Shown in pieces: positions 8,119 through 17,309 of a stretch of DNA of 64,000 nucleotides. The notes beneath the pieces were generated by a model that saw only the letters and a list, made by a program, of their open reading frames with translations, had not been told where the DNA came from and made no database searches. This stretch comes from Sphingomonas aracearum (GTDB lineage Bacteria > Pseudomonadota > Alphaproteobacteria > Sphingomonadales > Sphingomonadaceae): the NCBI RefSeq assembly GCF_003345355.1, contig NZ_QQNB01000002.1, forward strand, positions 868,001-932,000. The letters run 5' to 3'. Every line of letters begins with the position of its first letter. The stretch's first letter is position 1. The translations under genes and the position numbers were made by a program.

Positions 8119-9210
8119 TCACTCTGCCGCCTCAGCAGCCCCCTCGTCACCCCAGACTCGTCCCAGGGGTCCGCTTCTTCCCTCCGCATCAAGGCAGCGG
8201 GACCCCGGCTCAAGGCCGGGGTGACGCGCGGGCTCCGCCGCCATCGGCCTTACCCCCAGCTTCGCGAACAGCGCCGCATCCCGGTCATCCCCCGCATTCG
8301 CCGCGGTCAGCAGCTTGTCGCCGGTGAAGATCGAGTTCGCGCCCGCCAGGAAGCACAAGGCCTGCGTCGCCTCCCCCATGCTCTCCCGTCCCGCCGACAG
8401 CCGCACCATGGCTTTCGGCATGGTGATCCGCGCTACCGCCACCGTACGGACGAACTCGATATCATCGATCCTGGCGAGCGGCGTGTCCGCCAGCATGTCG
8501 CCCAGCACCGTGCCCTTCACCGGCACCAGCGCGTTGATCGGCACGCTGCCGGGATGCTCCGGCAAGGTCGCCAGCGCATGGACGAAGCCGACGCGGTCCT
8601 CCCGCGTCTCGCCCATGCCGACGATCCCGCCGCAGCACACGTTGATCCCCGCCGCCCGGACATTCTCCAGCGTGTCCAGCCGCTCGCCAAAGGTGCGCGT
8701 GGTGATGACCTCGCCATAGCGCTCGGGCGAGGTGTCGATGTTGTGGTTGTAGTAATCGAGCCCCGCCGCGCCCAGCCGCGCGGCCTGTGCCGGGGTGAGC
8801 ATGCCCAGGGTCATGCACGTCTCCAGCCCAAGTCCGCGTACGCCCTCGACCATCTGGACGATCGCATCCATGTCGCGGTCCTTGGGATTGCGCCACGCCG
8901 CACCCATGCAGAAGCGGGTGGAGCCGTGATCCTTTGCCTGCGCCGCCGCCTGGAGGACGGAGCGCACGTCCATCAGCCTGGTCGCCTTCACCCCGCTGTC
9001 GGCGACCACCGATTGCGAGCAATAGCCGCAATCCTCCGGGCAGCCGCCGGTCTTGATCGACAGCAGGGTGGAAAGCTGCACCTCGTCCGCCGCGTGGTGC
9101 GCGCGGTGCACCTCGGCGGCCTGGAAGACGAGCGAGGGGAAGGGCAGGTCGAACAACGCCGCGATCTCGTCGCGGGTCCAATCGGTGCGGGTCTCCTCCG
9201 CGCGGGTCAT
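8119..9210 (-). CDS. bioB: biotin synthase with repeat-derived C-terminus
   Basis: 363 residues. Radical-SAM enzyme that inserts sulfur into dethiobiotin. The motif C57-PED-C61-GY-C64 holds the [4Fe-4S] cluster; further family landmarks are [15 protein letters not shown], the [14 protein letters not shown] segment (ligands of the second cluster region) and SAGRESM. Up to about residue 328 it is an ordinary BioB. The last ~35 residues ([20 protein letters not shown] and onward) are encoded by a palindromic repeat (8146-8225) and flanking bases. The start overlaps the mutase stop by 4 bp (ATGA). In this operon it can supply biotin for PccA. Confidence 0.93.
   Translation of the reverse strand: MTRAEETRTDWTRDEIAALFDLPFPSLVFQAAEVHRAHHAADEVQLSTLLSIKTGGCPEDCGYCSQSVVADSGVKATRLMDVRSVLQAAAQAKDHGSTRFCMGAAWRNPKDRDMDAIVQMVEGVRGLGLETCMTLGMLTPAQAARLGAAGLDYYNHNIDTSPERYGEVITTRTFGERLDTLENVRAAGINVCCGGIVGMGETREDRVGFVHALATLPEHPGSVPINALVPVKGTVLGDMLADTPLARIDDIEFVRTVAVARITMPKAMVRLSAGRESMGEATQALCFLAGANSIFTGDKLLTAANAGDDRDAALFAKLGVRPMAAEPARHPGLEPGSRCLDAEGRSGPLGRVWGDEGAAEAAE
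8146..8225. repeat. palindromic repeat (GTCACCCC family) forming the bioB 3' end
   Basis: Starts GTCACCCCAGAC and ends GGCCGGGGTGAC, giving outer inverted arms GTCACCCC/GGGGTGAC. Related half-elements lie at 29621-29650 and 29736-29766. It is translated as part of bioB. Confidence 0.75.
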
Positions 9211-11417
9211 GCCGCCGCCTCGTCCTGCGGCGGCATGTTATGGCCGAGCAGCCGCAGCACTTCTTCCGCCGCCTTCACCAGGTTCGTGCCCGGCCCGAAG
9301 ATCGCCTGCACACCCGCATCGCGCAGCGCCTGATAGTCCTGCGCGGGGATCACCCCGCCGGCGATCACCTTGATGTCGGCACGGCCCGCATCGCGCAGGT
9401 GGCCGATCAGTTCGGGGATCAGCGTCTTGTGTCCGGCCGCCAGGCTGGAGGCGCCGACCACGTCCACATCGCTCTCGATCGCCAGCGCCGCCGCTTCCGC
9501 CGGGGTCTGGAACAAGGGGCCGGGCACCACCTCGAACCCCAGGTCGCCGAACGCCGAGGATACGAGGTTGGCGCCGCGGTCATGACCGTCCTGCCCCATC
9601 TTGGCGACCAGCATGCGCGGGCGCCGGCCGAGGCGCTGCCCGATCGAGCCCACGCCCGCCATCAGCCCCTGCCAGCGCCGATCGTCGGCATGCGCGCCGC
9701 CATAGATGCCGCTGACCGGCGTAGGCTGCGTGCCGTAGCGCGCGAACGCCACTTCCATCGCCGCGCTGATCTCGCCCAGCGTGGCGCGTGCCCGTGCCGC
9801 CTCTACCGCCAGCGCGAGCAGGTTCGCGTCGCCGCGCGCGCCTTCCTGCAAGGCCATCAGCGCCGCTTGCGCCGCGCCCTCGTCGCGGGCCGCCTTCACC
9901 GCCGCGATGCGGCGCACCTGCGCCTCGCGCACGGCATGGTTGTCGACGTCGAGGATGTCGATCGGCTGCTCCTCGGCCAGCCGGTACTTGTTGACGCCGA
10001 CGATCACGTCCTCGCCCTTGTCGACCCGCGCGGCGCGGGCGGCGGCGGCTTCCTCGATCATCGCCTTGGGCCAGCCGGCGGCGACCGCCTTGGCCATGCC
10101 GCCCTCCGCCTCCACGCGCTCGACGATCGCCCAGGCCTCGTCCACCAGCTGTTTCGTGAGCGCCTCCACATAGTAGCTGCCGCCGAGCGGATCGACCACG
10201 TTGGTCATCCCCGTCTCTTCCTGGATCACCAGCTGCGTGTTGCGCGCGATGCGGGCGGAGAAGTCGGTGGGCAGCGCGATCGCCTCGTCCAGCGCGTTGG
10301 TGTGCAGCGATTGCGTGCCGCCCAGCATCGCCGTCATCGCCTCGATCGTGGTGCGCATGACGTTGTTGTACGGGTCCTGCTCGGTCAGCGAGACGCCGGA
10401 CGTCTGGCAATGCGTGCGCAGCATCTTGGAGCGCTCGTCCCTGGCGCCCAATTGCGTCATCACCCGGTGCCACAGCACGCGCGCGGCGCGCAGCTTGGCG
10501 ATCTCCATGAAGAAGTTCATGCCGATCGCGAAGAAGAAGCTCAGCCGCCCGGCGAACTTGTCGATGTCCAGCCCGGAAGCGACCCCGTACTTCACGTACT
10601 CCATGCCGTCGGCGATGGTGAAGGCGAGCTCCTGCACCTGTGTCGCGCCGGCTTCCTGCATGTGGTAGCCGGAGATGGAGATGGAATTGAACTTCGGCAT
10701 GTTGGCCGAGGTGTAGGCGAAGATGTCCGAGATGATCCGCATGCTCGGCTCGGGCGGGTAGATGTACGTGTTGCGGACCATGAACTCCTTGAGGATGTCG
10801 TTCTGGATGGTCCCGTCGAGCTGGGCCTGCGCCACGCCCTGCTCTTCGCCGGCGACGATGAAGAAGGCGAGGATCGGGATCACCGCGCCGTTCATCGTCA
10901 TGGAGACGCTCATCTGATCGAGCGGAATGCCGTCGAACAGGATCTTCATGTCCTCGACGCTGTCGATCGCCACGCCCGCCTTGCCGACGTCACCGACGAC
11001 GCGAGGATGGTCGCTGTCATAGCCGCGATGCGTGGCGAGATCGAAGGCGACCGACAGCCCCTTCTGCCCGGCGGCCAGATTGCGGCGATAGAAGGCGTTG
11101 CTCTCCTCCGCGGTGGAGAAGCCGGCATATTGGCGGATCGTCCACGGGCGGCCGGCATACATGGACGCGCGCACGCCGCGGGTGAACGGCGCGAACCCGG
11201 GCAGGCCTGGGTCCCAGCCTTCCGCGTCCGCCGCCGTGTAGAGCGGCTTCACGGCGATGCCTTCCGGCGTGTGCCAGGTCAGGTCGCGGCCCTTCACCTC
11301 CTTGGCGGCGGCGGCGGCCCATTTGTCGAGCGTCGGATGATCGGATGGCTCGGGCAGGTCGCGCGGCGGGGGAGCGGCGCCGGTGTCCTCGCCGGTATTG
11401 TTCTCGATGTCAGCCAT
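9207..11417 (-). CDS. scpA: methylmalonyl-CoA mutase
   Basis: 736 residues, single-chain homodimer type. The N-terminal TIM barrel has the substrate-binding stretch [20 protein letters not shown]. The C-terminal cobalamin domain has the D610-G-H612-D-R-G signature, where H612 is the lower axial cobalt ligand, followed by the SSL and GG segments ([19 protein letters not shown]). It isomerises (R)-methylmalonyl-CoA to succinyl-CoA using adenosylcobalamin, the last step of the pathway encoded here. It overlaps bioB by 4 bp and lies 92 bp after the epimerase gene, with a hairpin-forming repeat (11427-11508) between them. No MeaB chaperone gene is seen nearby. Confidence 0.95.
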   Translation of the reverse strand: MADIENNTGEDTGAAPPPRDLPEPSDHPTLDKWAAAAAKEVKGRDLTWHTPEGIAVKPLYTAADAEGWDPGLPGFAPFTRGVRASMYAGRPWTIRQYAGFSTAEESNAFYRRNLAAGQKGLSVAFDLATHRGYDSDHPRVVGDVGKAGVAIDSVEDMKILFDGIPLDQMSVSMTMNGAVIPILAFFIVAGEEQGVAQAQLDGTIQNDILKEFMVRNTYIYPPEPSMRIISDIFAYTSANMPKFNSISISGYHMQEAGATQVQELAFTIADGMEYVKYGVASGLDIDKFAGRLSFFFAIGMNFFMEIAKLRAARVLWHRVMTQLGARDERSKMLRTHCQTSGVSLTEQDPYNNVMRTTIEAMTAMLGGTQSLHTNALDEAIALPTDFSARIARNTQLVIQEETGMTNVVDPLGGSYYVEALTKQLVDEAWAIVERVEAEGGMAKAVAAGWPKAMIEEAAAARAARVDKGEDVIVGVNKYRLAEEQPIDILDVDNHAVREAQVRRIAAVKAARDEGAAQAALMALQEGARGDANLLALAVEAARARATLGEISAAMEVAFARYGTQPTPVSGIYGGAHADDRRWQGLMAGVGSIGQRLGRRPRMLVAKMGQDGHDRGANLVSSAFGDLGFEVVPGPLFQTPAEAAALAIESDVDVVGASSLAAGHKTLIPELIGHLRDAGRADIKVIAGGVIPAQDYQALRDAGVQAIFGPGTNLVKAAEEVLRLLGHNMPPQDEAAA

Positions 11418-11426
11418 TCGCTCCTC

Positions 11427-11508
11427 CCGTGCTCCCGCGCCGGCGGGAGCCCAGAGTTACGGAGCACAACTCTTGCGGCTCTGGGCTCCCGCCTGCGCGG
11501 GAGCACGG
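11427..11508. repeat. palindromic repeat (CCGTGCTCCCGC family)
   Basis: Inverted arms CCGTGCTCCCGC.../...GCGGGAGCACGG with inner arms CGGGAGCCCAGAG/CTCTGGGCTCCCG. It fills almost the whole gap between the mutase start and the epimerase stop. Confidence 0.85.
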
Positions 11509-11509
11509 G

Positions 11510-11950
11510 TCAGTGGTTACCACGCGGCGTCTCCATGATCTCGGTCAGCACGCCGCCCATGTCGCGCGGGTGGAGAAAGAAGATCGGCGTCCCATGCGCG
11601 CCCGTCCGCGGCTCGCCCAACACGCGCACTCCGCGCGCCTCGAACCACGCTTTCGCCACATGGATATCCGGCACCTCGTAGCAGACGTGGTGCTGCCCAC
11701 CGGCCGGATTCTTCTTCAGAAACGCCCGGATCGGCGAGGCGTCACCCAGCGGCTCGATCAGCTCGATCTGCGTCGCCTGTCCTGAGCCTGTCGAAGGAGG
11801 CGTATCCACGAAGCACACCTTCACGCCCTGCGCCGGCAGGTCGAACGGCTCGCCGATGCTGGTCGCGCCCATCACGTCGCGCCAGAACGATATCGCTTCG
11901 GCAATCGACGGCGTCGCCACGCCGACATGGTTGAGCCGGCCGAGGTTCAT
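11510..11950 (-). CDS. mce: methylmalonyl-CoA epimerase (VOC fold) with in-frame repeat insert
   Basis: 146 residues from the ATG at 11950. Two betaalphabetabetabeta modules of the glyoxalase/VOC fold are visible: LNHVGVATPSIAEAISFWRD (metal ligand H8) and HHVCYEVPDIHVAKAWFEAR, ending in GVLTEIME with the late Glu ligand. It converts (S)- to (R)-methylmalonyl-CoA between PccAB and the mutase. Between FVDT and TQIELIEPLG the chain has the extra residues PPSTGSGQA, encoded by 11776-11798, a copy of a short repeat (TCCTGAGCCTGTCGAAGG). The frame is open for 60 bp upstream, but that part is the repeat at 11971-12046, so I reject the longer start. Confidence 0.9.
   Translation of the reverse strand: MNLGRLNHVGVATPSIAEAISFWRDVMGATSIGEPFDLPAQGVKVCFVDTPPSTGSGQATQIELIEPLGDASPIRAFLKKNPAGGQHHVCYEVPDIHVAKAWFEARGVRVLGEPRTGAHGTPIFFLHPRDMGGVLTEIMETPRGNH
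11776..11798. repeat. short repeat (TCCTGAGCCTGTCGAAGG) inside mce
   Basis: A sequence well known as a dispersed repeat core in sphingomonads (reverse strand CTTCGACAGGCTCAGGA). Here it is translated within the epimerase, in a loop before the conserved TQIEL strand. Confidence 0.65.
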
Positions 11951-11970
11951 GCGCTCTTCTCCGTCTCTGC

Positions 11971-12046
11971 CGTCATTGCGAGCGCAGCGAAACAATCCAG
12001 GGCCGCGCACAGTACCCTGGATTGCTTCGCTGCGCTCGCAATGACG
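11971..12046. repeat. 76-bp palindromic repeat (CGTCATTGCGAG family), copy 2
   Basis: Near-perfect inverted repeat starting CGTCATTGCGAGCGCAGCGA and ending with its complement, with a 14-nt variable centre. It lies immediately downstream of the GIY-YIG gene and upstream of mce. It has exactly the same length as copy 3 on the other side of the gene. Confidence 0.9.
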
Positions 12047-12067
12047 AGGCTGTAGAGTCGTGTCGGC

Positions 12068-12358
12068 TCAACCATGGGCAATCTGCTCGTAAAGGTCCTG
12101 CCAGCGCGGGTTCATCGTCTCGATCAGTGCAAGCTTCTTGGCTCGGGAGCCGCCCTTCAACTGTTTTTCACGCAGGATCGCCGCCTCCATCGTTTCTGCC
12201 GCCTCGAACCACACCAGCAGCTTGCAGCCATAGCGCTTGGTGAAGCCATCGATCACACCCGTGCGATGCTCCCACGCGCGACGCGGGAGGTTGGACGTGA
12301 CGCCCACGTACAAGGTGCCGTTGCGACCGCTCGCCATGATGTAGATCGCAGGGTGCAT
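12068..12358 (-). CDS. GIY-YIG nuclease domain protein
   Basis: 96 residues, a single GIY-YIG domain of the short YhbQ/UPF0213 type. AIYIM (3-8) and TLYVG (16-20) are the GIY and YIG strands, R26/R27 and H31 follow (NLPRRAWEHR), and E62 in REKQLKG is the expected metal-binding Glu. Residues WFEAAETMEAAILREKQLKG and LIETMNPRWQDLYEQI match the family. Functions of these stand-alone proteins are mostly unknown; the domain is a DNA endonuclease fold. It sits inside the propionyl-CoA operon, bracketed by two 76-bp palindromic repeats (11971-12046 and 12376-12451), which suggests it arrived as, or with, a mobile unit. Confidence 0.85.
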   Translation of the reverse strand: MHPAIYIMASGRNGTLYVGVTSNLPRRAWEHRTGVIDGFTKRYGCKLLVWFEAAETMEAAILREKQLKGGSRAKKLALIETMNPRWQDLYEQIAHG

Positions 12359-12375
12359 CAGCTTACCAACCTAGC

Positions 12376-12451
12376 CGTCATTGCGAGCGTAGCGAAGCAA
12401 TCCAGGGTTGCCGGTGTGGCTCCGGATTGCTTCGCTGCGCTCGCAATGACG
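12376..12451. repeat. 76-bp palindromic repeat (CGTCATTGCGAG family), copy 3
   Basis: Starts CGTCATTGCGAGCGTAGCGA and ends with the complementary arm GCTGCGCTCGCAATGACG around a variable centre. It lies between the pccB stop (12455) and the GIY-YIG start (12358). Confidence 0.9.
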
Positions 12452-12454
12452 GGT

Positions 12455-13984
12455 CTAAAGCGGAATATTGTCATGCTTCTTCCACGGGTTCTCCAGCGCC
12501 TTCCCCCGCAGCTTGCGCAGCCCCAGCGCGATCCGCCGCCGCGTGGAGTGCGGCTGGATCACCTCGTCGATGAAGCCCTTTGACGCCGCCACGAACGGGT
12601 TGGCAAAGCGCGCCTCGTACTCCGCCGTCCGCTCGGCGATCTCCTCCGGCGTGCGGCTGCGGAAGATGATCTCCACCGCGCCCTTCGCGCCCATCACCGC
12701 GATCTCCGCGGTGGGCCAGGCGTAGTTCAAATCACCGCGCAGATGCTTGCTCGCCATCACGTCATACGCGCCGCCATAGGCCTTGCGGGTGATGACGGTG
12801 ATCTTGGGCACGGTCGCCTCGCCGTACGCGAACAGGAGCTTGGCGCCGTGCTTGATGATGCCGTTCAGTTCCTGCTGCGTGCCCGGCAGGAAGCCCGGCA
12901 CGTCCACGAACGTCACGATCGGGATGTCGAAACAGTCGCAGAAGCGCACGAAGCGCGCCGCCTTCTTCGACGAGTTGATGTCCAGCACACCCGCGAGCAC
13001 CATCGGCTGGTTGGCGACGAAGCCCACCGTGCGCCCCTCGATCCGCCCGAAGCCGGTGAGGATGTTGCCCGCATGCGCCGGCTGCACCTCGAAGAAGTCG
13101 CCCTCGTCCACCACCTTCCGGATCAGCTCGTGCATGTCGTACGGCTGGGCGGGCGAAGGCGGGATCAGCGTGTCGAGGCTTTCCTCCAACCGGTCGAACG
13201 GGTCGTCGGTGGGCCGCTCCGGCGGCGCCTCGCGGTTGGAAAGCGGAAGGAAGTCCACGAAGTCGCGGGCCGCGAGCAGCGCCTCGATGTCATTGTCGAA
13301 GGCCAGATCGGCGACCCCCGACTTCGTGGTATGCGTCACTGCTCCACCCAGTTCCTCCTGCGTGACGATCTCGTTGGTAACGGTCTTCACTACATCTGGG
13401 CCGGTGACGAACATGTAGGATGAGTCCTTCACCATGAAGATGAAGTCGGTCATCGCGGGAGAATAGACGGCGCCGCCCGCGCACGGCCCCATGACGAGGC
13501 TGAGCTGCGGCACCACGCCGGAGGCGAGCACGTTGCGCTGGAACACTTCGGCATAGCCGCCGAGCGAGGCGACGCCCTCCTGGATGCGCGCGCCGCCTGA
13601 GTCGTTGAGGCCGATCACCGGCGCGCCGACCTTCATGGCCATGTCCATGATCTTGCAGATCTTCTGCGCATGCCGTTCGGACAGCGAGCCGCCGAACACG
13701 GTGAAATCCTGGCTGAACACGAAGACGAGGCGGCCGTTGATCGTGCCCGATCCGGTTACCACGCCGTCGCCGGGAATGTGCTGCGCATCCATGCCGAAGT
13801 CGACGGCATTGTGCTCCACGAACATGTCGAGCTCCTCGAACGAGCCCTCGTCCAGCAGCACCTGGAGCCGCTCGCGCGCGGTCAGCTTGCCCTTGGCATG
13901 CTGTGCGTCGATGCGGCGTTGCCCGCCGCCCATGCGCGCCGCCTCGCGCCGGCGTTCCAGTTCCTCGGTCGTCGTCGTGGTCAT
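12455..13984 (-). CDS. pccB: propionyl-CoA carboxylase beta (carboxyltransferase) subunit
   Basis: 509 residues, crotonase-fold carboxyltransferase with the two oxyanion-hole glycine regions: [21 protein letters not shown] in the N half, and [19 protein letters not shown] in the C half. It carries the [20 protein letters not shown] start typical of PccB. It transfers CO2 from biotinyl-PccA to propionyl-CoA. The ATG at 13984 follows a conserved [20 protein letters not shown] start; the frame stays open upstream only because it runs antisense to the regulator gene. It is the first gene of the minus-strand propionyl-CoA operon and diverges from that regulator. Confidence 0.95.
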   Translation of the reverse strand: MTTTTTEELERRREAARMGGGQRRIDAQHAKGKLTARERLQVLLDEGSFEELDMFVEHNAVDFGMDAQHIPGDGVVTGSGTINGRLVFVFSQDFTVFGGSLSERHAQKICKIMDMAMKVGAPVIGLNDSGGARIQEGVASLGGYAEVFQRNVLASGVVPQLSLVMGPCAGGAVYSPAMTDFIFMVKDSSYMFVTGPDVVKTVTNEIVTQEELGGAVTHTTKSGVADLAFDNDIEALLAARDFVDFLPLSNREAPPERPTDDPFDRLEESLDTLIPPSPAQPYDMHELIRKVVDEGDFFEVQPAHAGNILTGFGRIEGRTVGFVANQPMVLAGVLDINSSKKAARFVRFCDCFDIPIVTFVDVPGFLPGTQQELNGIIKHGAKLLFAYGEATVPKITVITRKAYGGAYDVMASKHLRGDLNYAWPTAEIAVMGAKGAVEIIFRSRTPEEIAERTAEYEARFANPFVAASKGFIDEVIQPHSTRRRIALGLRKLRGKALENPWKKHDNIPL

Positions 13985-14040
13985 GACACCTCTCACGCAC
14001 GCGCTTTGCGACAGCCTAGCGCTCCGCCACAACTGTGTTC

Positions 14041-14072
14041 TTGCAAAGTTGCAGTGGTCTGCTTTGCAAAGT
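14041..14072. promoter_or_regulatory. paired TTGCAAAGT operators between pccB and its regulator
   Basis: Two direct copies of TTGCAAAGT (14041-14049 and 14064-14072), 23 bp apart, i.e. about two helical turns on the same DNA face. The core TTTGCAAA resembles the boxes bound by the RamB/ScfR class of XRE regulators of short-chain fatty acid metabolism. They end 11 bp before the regulator ATG and 57 bp from the pccB ATG, well placed to control both genes. Confidence 0.6.
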
Positions 14073-14083
14073 AGATCAGCCCC

Positions 14084-15472
14084 ATGCCCAGTCGTCGAAC
14101 CTTTGCCGGGCCGCTGTTGCGCGACCTGCGCCTGCGCCACCGCCTGCCCCAGGCGGCGATGGCGGCGCGGCTCGGCATCTCGGCGAGCTATCTGTCGCAG
14201 ATCGAGGCCGGCGACCGGCCGGTCACGCCCAAGGTGCTCGCCGCTCTGGCAGAGGCGTTTCCCGGCGACTGGGCCGGCGTCGATCCGCAGGAAGAAGCGG
14301 CGTTGCTGGTCGATGCGCTGGCGGCGAGCGTCGATCCCGGCATTGCCGGCGGGGAGGCGGACGAAGAAGCGATCGCCCGGCTGGTGCGCCAGCAGCCGCA
14401 GCTTGCCCGGCGCATGGCGGAACTGCACCGCGCCTATCGCCGCTCGCAGGAGCAGGTGGCGGTGCTCGACGACCGGGTGGAGGCAGGCGGACGCGAGCCG
14501 GGCCTCTTGCCCTGGGAACAGGTGCGCGACTGGTTTCACGCCGAGGGCAATTACGTCGATCCGCTCGACCGCGCCGCGGAGGCGATCGGCGAGACATTGG
14601 CCGGCGATCCCCGAACGGCGCTGATCGAGCGGCTGAGCGCGCGCTTCGGCGTCGTGGTCGGCACGCTGGCGCCCGGTGACGGGCGGATGCGCGCCTATCA
14701 GCCCGCGCGCGGACGCCTGCTGCTCGATCCCGCGCAGCCGCCGGAAACGCTGCTGTTCGCGCTCGCCCACCAGCTGGCGCGCCATGAATTCGCCGAGCCG
14801 ATCGCGACGATCGCCGCCGCAGCCGGCCCGGCGGCGGAGGAGCTGCTGGCGGCCGGGCTCACCAACTATGCCGCCGCCGCGCTGCTGATGCCCTATGAGC
14901 GCTTTCGCGCCGCCGCGCGCGAGGTGCGCCACGACATCGACCGGCTGCGGCTGCGCTTCGGCACCAGTTTCGAGCAGACCTGCCATCGCCTGTCCACGTT
15001 GCAGCGGCCGGGCGCGGCGGGCATCCCCTTTTTCTTCTGCCGCGTGGACCTGGCCGGCAACATCACCAAGCGGCACTCCGCGACGCGGCTCCAGTTCGCG
15101 CGCTTCGGCGGCGCCTGTCCCTTGTGGATCGTCCATGAGGCGGTGGCGGTGCCCGATCGCGTGCAGGTGCAGCTGGCGGAAACGCCCGACGGCATCCGCT
15201 ACGTCTCCATGGCCAAGGGGCTGGTGAAGCCGTCCGGCAGCTACACGCGCCCGCCACGGCGCTATGCGGTGGCGCTGGGCTGTGAAGCGGACCAGGCCGG
15301 CGCGTTCGTCTATGCCGACGGGCTGAACCTGAAGGGGGCCGCGACGCCGATCGGCACGTCCTGCCGCATCTGCGTGCGCACCGATTGCGACCAGCGCGCC
15401 TTTCCGCCGGCCAGCGCCCGGATCGGGGTGGACCCGAACAATCGCGGGGTGGTGCCCTATTCGTTCGGGTAA
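14084..15472 (+). CDS. XRE-family short-chain fatty-acyl regulator (ScfR/RamB type)
   Basis: 462 residues. An N-terminal Cro/CI HTH ([37 protein letters not shown], about 10-55) is followed by a peptidase-like DUF955 region ([16 protein letters not shown], 220-245). The C-terminal DUF2083-type domain has conserved cysteines ([38 protein letters not shown]). This architecture is that of RamB, PrpR and ScfR, which sense acyl-CoA and control propionate/acetate genes. In the DUF955 part the zinc motif reads HQLARHE rather than HExxH, as is usual in regulators with no protease activity. It diverges from pccB with TTGCAAAGT boxes between them, so it very probably controls the operon and itself. Confidence 0.88.
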   Translation: MPSRRTFAGPLLRDLRLRHRLPQAAMAARLGISASYLSQIEAGDRPVTPKVLAALAEAFPGDWAGVDPQEEAALLVDALAASVDPGIAGGEADEEAIARLVRQQPQLARRMAELHRAYRRSQEQVAVLDDRVEAGGREPGLLPWEQVRDWFHAEGNYVDPLDRAAEAIGETLAGDPRTALIERLSARFGVVVGTLAPGDGRMRAYQPARGRLLLDPAQPPETLLFALAHQLARHEFAEPIATIAAAAGPAAEELLAAGLTNYAAAALLMPYERFRAAAREVRHDIDRLRLRFGTSFEQTCHRLSTLQRPGAAGIPFFFCRVDLAGNITKRHSATRLQFARFGGACPLWIVHEAVAVPDRVQVQLAETPDGIRYVSMAKGLVKPSGSYTRPPRRYAVALGCEADQAGAFVYADGLNLKGAATPIGTSCRICVRTDCDQRAFPPASARIGVDPNNRGVVPYSFG

Positions 15473-15496
15473 TCGGGTCGGCAGTTCAACGCCAAA

Positions 15497-15524
15497 TTGA
15501 CGCCCGCGCCGGAACGGCTATCCT
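15497..15524 (+). promoter_or_regulatory. candidate sigma70 promoter for the Slam pair
   Basis: TTGACG (15497-15502), a 16-bp spacer and TATCCT (15519-15524), 22 bp before the lipoprotein ATG. Prediction only. Confidence 0.4.
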
Positions 15525-15545
15525 TCGGCAACAGGGGGATTTCCG

Positions 15546-17309
15546 ATGCGTGGACTGAAGGGGCTGCCGCTGGCAGCTTTCGTGCTGCTGGGCGCCTGCG
15601 GGGGCGGCGGCGGCGGTGTAGGCAGCGCCGGTTCGGGTGCGCCGGGCAGCGGCGGGGGGACCACGCCCGCTCCCGCGCCGGCCAACACGAACATCGCCGC
15701 GCTCACGGCCAACCAGACCTTTGCCGCGTCCGCCGCCAGCACCGTCACCGCGATCAACACCAGTCCCGCGCAGGTGGTGAATGCGGCGGCGAGCCGCGCA
15801 CCCTTGCAGGTCCGCTACGATGCGGCCACCCGCAGCTACACCGTGGAAAGCCAGGGGCGCACCGCCAGTTTCGGGCCGGCCGATGCCGTCACCAGCACGC
15901 GGTCCGGCGAAGCGCTCTATGCCAAGCCCGATGGCAGCGTTCGCGATTACCTGACGCTCGCCACCACGCCCTACACGAACACAACGCCGAACCGGTATGT
16001 CGGCCTGGGCTTTTGGCAGCGCAACACCGTATCCACCGGCCGACAGGACACCAGTTTCGACTCGTTCGTCTATGGCCTGGAGACGCCCGCCGGCGCGGTG
16101 CCGCGGACCGGAACCGCAAGCTATGTCACCGATGCGCTCGGCTTCGTGACGACGCCGGGCAAGGTGCCCCGGGCGTTCACCGGCCCGGGCTCGTTCGATG
16201 TCGACCTGGCGCAGGGCATCTTCGCGACCCACGCTTATGTGCTGGAATATGACCTCACCAGTCCGGAAACGAGGACCGGCGGCGGCATCGATTATACCGC
16301 TGGCGGCCGGCTGACGGCGGGCAACGGCTTTTCCGGCAACTTCACCTATGGCGGCACCGACACGCGCGTATCGGGCACGCTGGTGGGGCAATTCTTCGGG
16401 CCGGGCGCCGAGGAGATCGGCGCCACCTTCTCGGGAGACAACGCCGCAGGCGCCGCGGTCAGCGGATCGCTCACCGGCCAGCGGCTCGGCGGCGCCGCGC
16501 GCAGCAACCTGTCGCTCGTCAACCTGACCACCGAGCAGCTCTTCTACGCGCGGGAAAGCAACTACACGCTGCAGAACGGCTATGGCGGCGTACCCTTCGC
16601 CAGCACGTATCAGGGCATTGCGCAGCTGACGTTGCGGCCGGACGGCAGCGTTTCGGCCACTGGAGCGATCTCCACCGTCCCCTATGCCCAGTTCACCGCC
16701 GCCAACCGCGTGGAGGACGGGCGCGCCAGCTTCATCACCTATCAGGGCTCCGTGGACGGCCAGCCGGGCAAGCTCTCGCTGTATCGGCCCGGTCCGGCCA
16801 ACCCGGAACTCCAGCTCACCTATGCGAGCTTCGGCATCTGGGAGGGTGGCTCGACCGTCGGTTATGGCGCATTCAACGGCAAGGCGTATCGCGCCTATGG
16901 CATCGAGACGCCGCGCGATCTCCTGACCCGGCGCACGGGCACGGCGACCTATGCCGGCGTGGTCTACGCCACCGGCGTGCGCGGCGGCAGCCGCGAGTTC
17001 GACGTCGGCGGCACGTCCAGCTTCGCCGTCGATTTCGGGGCGCAGCGCTTTTCCGGCGCGCTCGCGCTGACCGACAAGGGCGCCGGCGGTGCGCAAATCG
17101 GCAACTGGAGCTTTGCCGACGCGCTCGCCTATGGGCTGCCGATCAGCACGGCGCTGCGCAGCGGCACGGAGGCGCAAGGCACGATCGTGCCGACGCTGTT
17201 CGGCCCCGACGGCGAAGAGATGGCGGCGAGCTTCCTTATCCGGCGCAACACGCAGACGCCGGCCGACGCGCTGGTGATCACCGGGGCGACCGTCGCCAAG
17301 CGGCAATGA
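15546..17309 (+). CDS. surface-type lipoprotein with TbpB-like beta-barrel domains (Slam client candidate)
   Basis: 587 residues. Signal peptide with lipobox LLGA-C18, then a Gly/Ser/Pro-rich linker (19-45) typical of lipoproteins displayed at a distance from the membrane. The rest is beta-rich, with two repeats of the pattern TPGGYFTGNFTYGGTDTRVSGT-like strand pairs; the segment GQFFGPGAEEIGATFSG and later TLFGPDGEEMAASFLI are hallmarks of the TbpB/HphA-type C-terminal barrel. The family binds host or environmental proteins, or haem, at the cell surface. Its stop overlaps the start of the Slam-like gene by 4 bp (ATGA), the usual client-translocator arrangement. The ligand is unknown. Confidence 0.72.
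   Translation: MRGLKGLPLAAFVLLGACGGGGGGVGSAGSGAPGSGGGTTPAPAPANTNIAALTANQTFAASAASTVTAINTSPAQVVNAAASRAPLQVRYDAATRSYTVESQGRTASFGPADAVTSTRSGEALYAKPDGSVRDYLTLATTPYTNTTPNRYVGLGFWQRNTVSTGRQDTSFDSFVYGLETPAGAVPRTGTASYVTDALGFVTTPGKVPRAFTGPGSFDVDLAQGIFATHAYVLEYDLTSPETRTGGGIDYTAGGRLTAGNGFSGNFTYGGTDTRVSGTLVGQFFGPGAEEIGATFSGDNAAGAAVSGSLTGQRLGGAARSNLSLVNLTTEQLFYARESNYTLQNGYGGVPFASTYQGIAQLTLRPDGSVSATGAISTVPYAQFTAANRVEDGRASFITYQGSVDGQPGKLSLYRPGPANPELQLTYASFGIWEGGSTVGYGAFNGKAYRAYGIETPRDLLTRRTGTATYAGVVYATGVRGGSREFDVGGTSSFAVDFGAQRFSGALALTDKGAGGAQIGNWSFADALAYGLPISTALRSGTEAQGTIVPTLFGPDGEEMAASFLIRRNTQTPADALVITGATVAKRQ

Noticed and set aside
11951..12010. Longer start for the epimerase at 12010
   Set aside because: The added residues (MRGPGLFRCARNDGRDGEER) are translated from the palindromic repeat; conserved family sequence begins at the ATG at 11950.
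12068..12358. GIY-YIG gene as a group I intron homing endonuclease
   Set aside because: No intron core is seen around it, the protein is the short stand-alone type, and its flanks are palindromic repeats between two separate genes.
13985..15136. pccB extended upstream as one very long protein
   Set aside because: The extra 384 codons run antisense to the regulator gene and are Arg/Gln-rich; the ATG at 13984 gives the normal PccB start.
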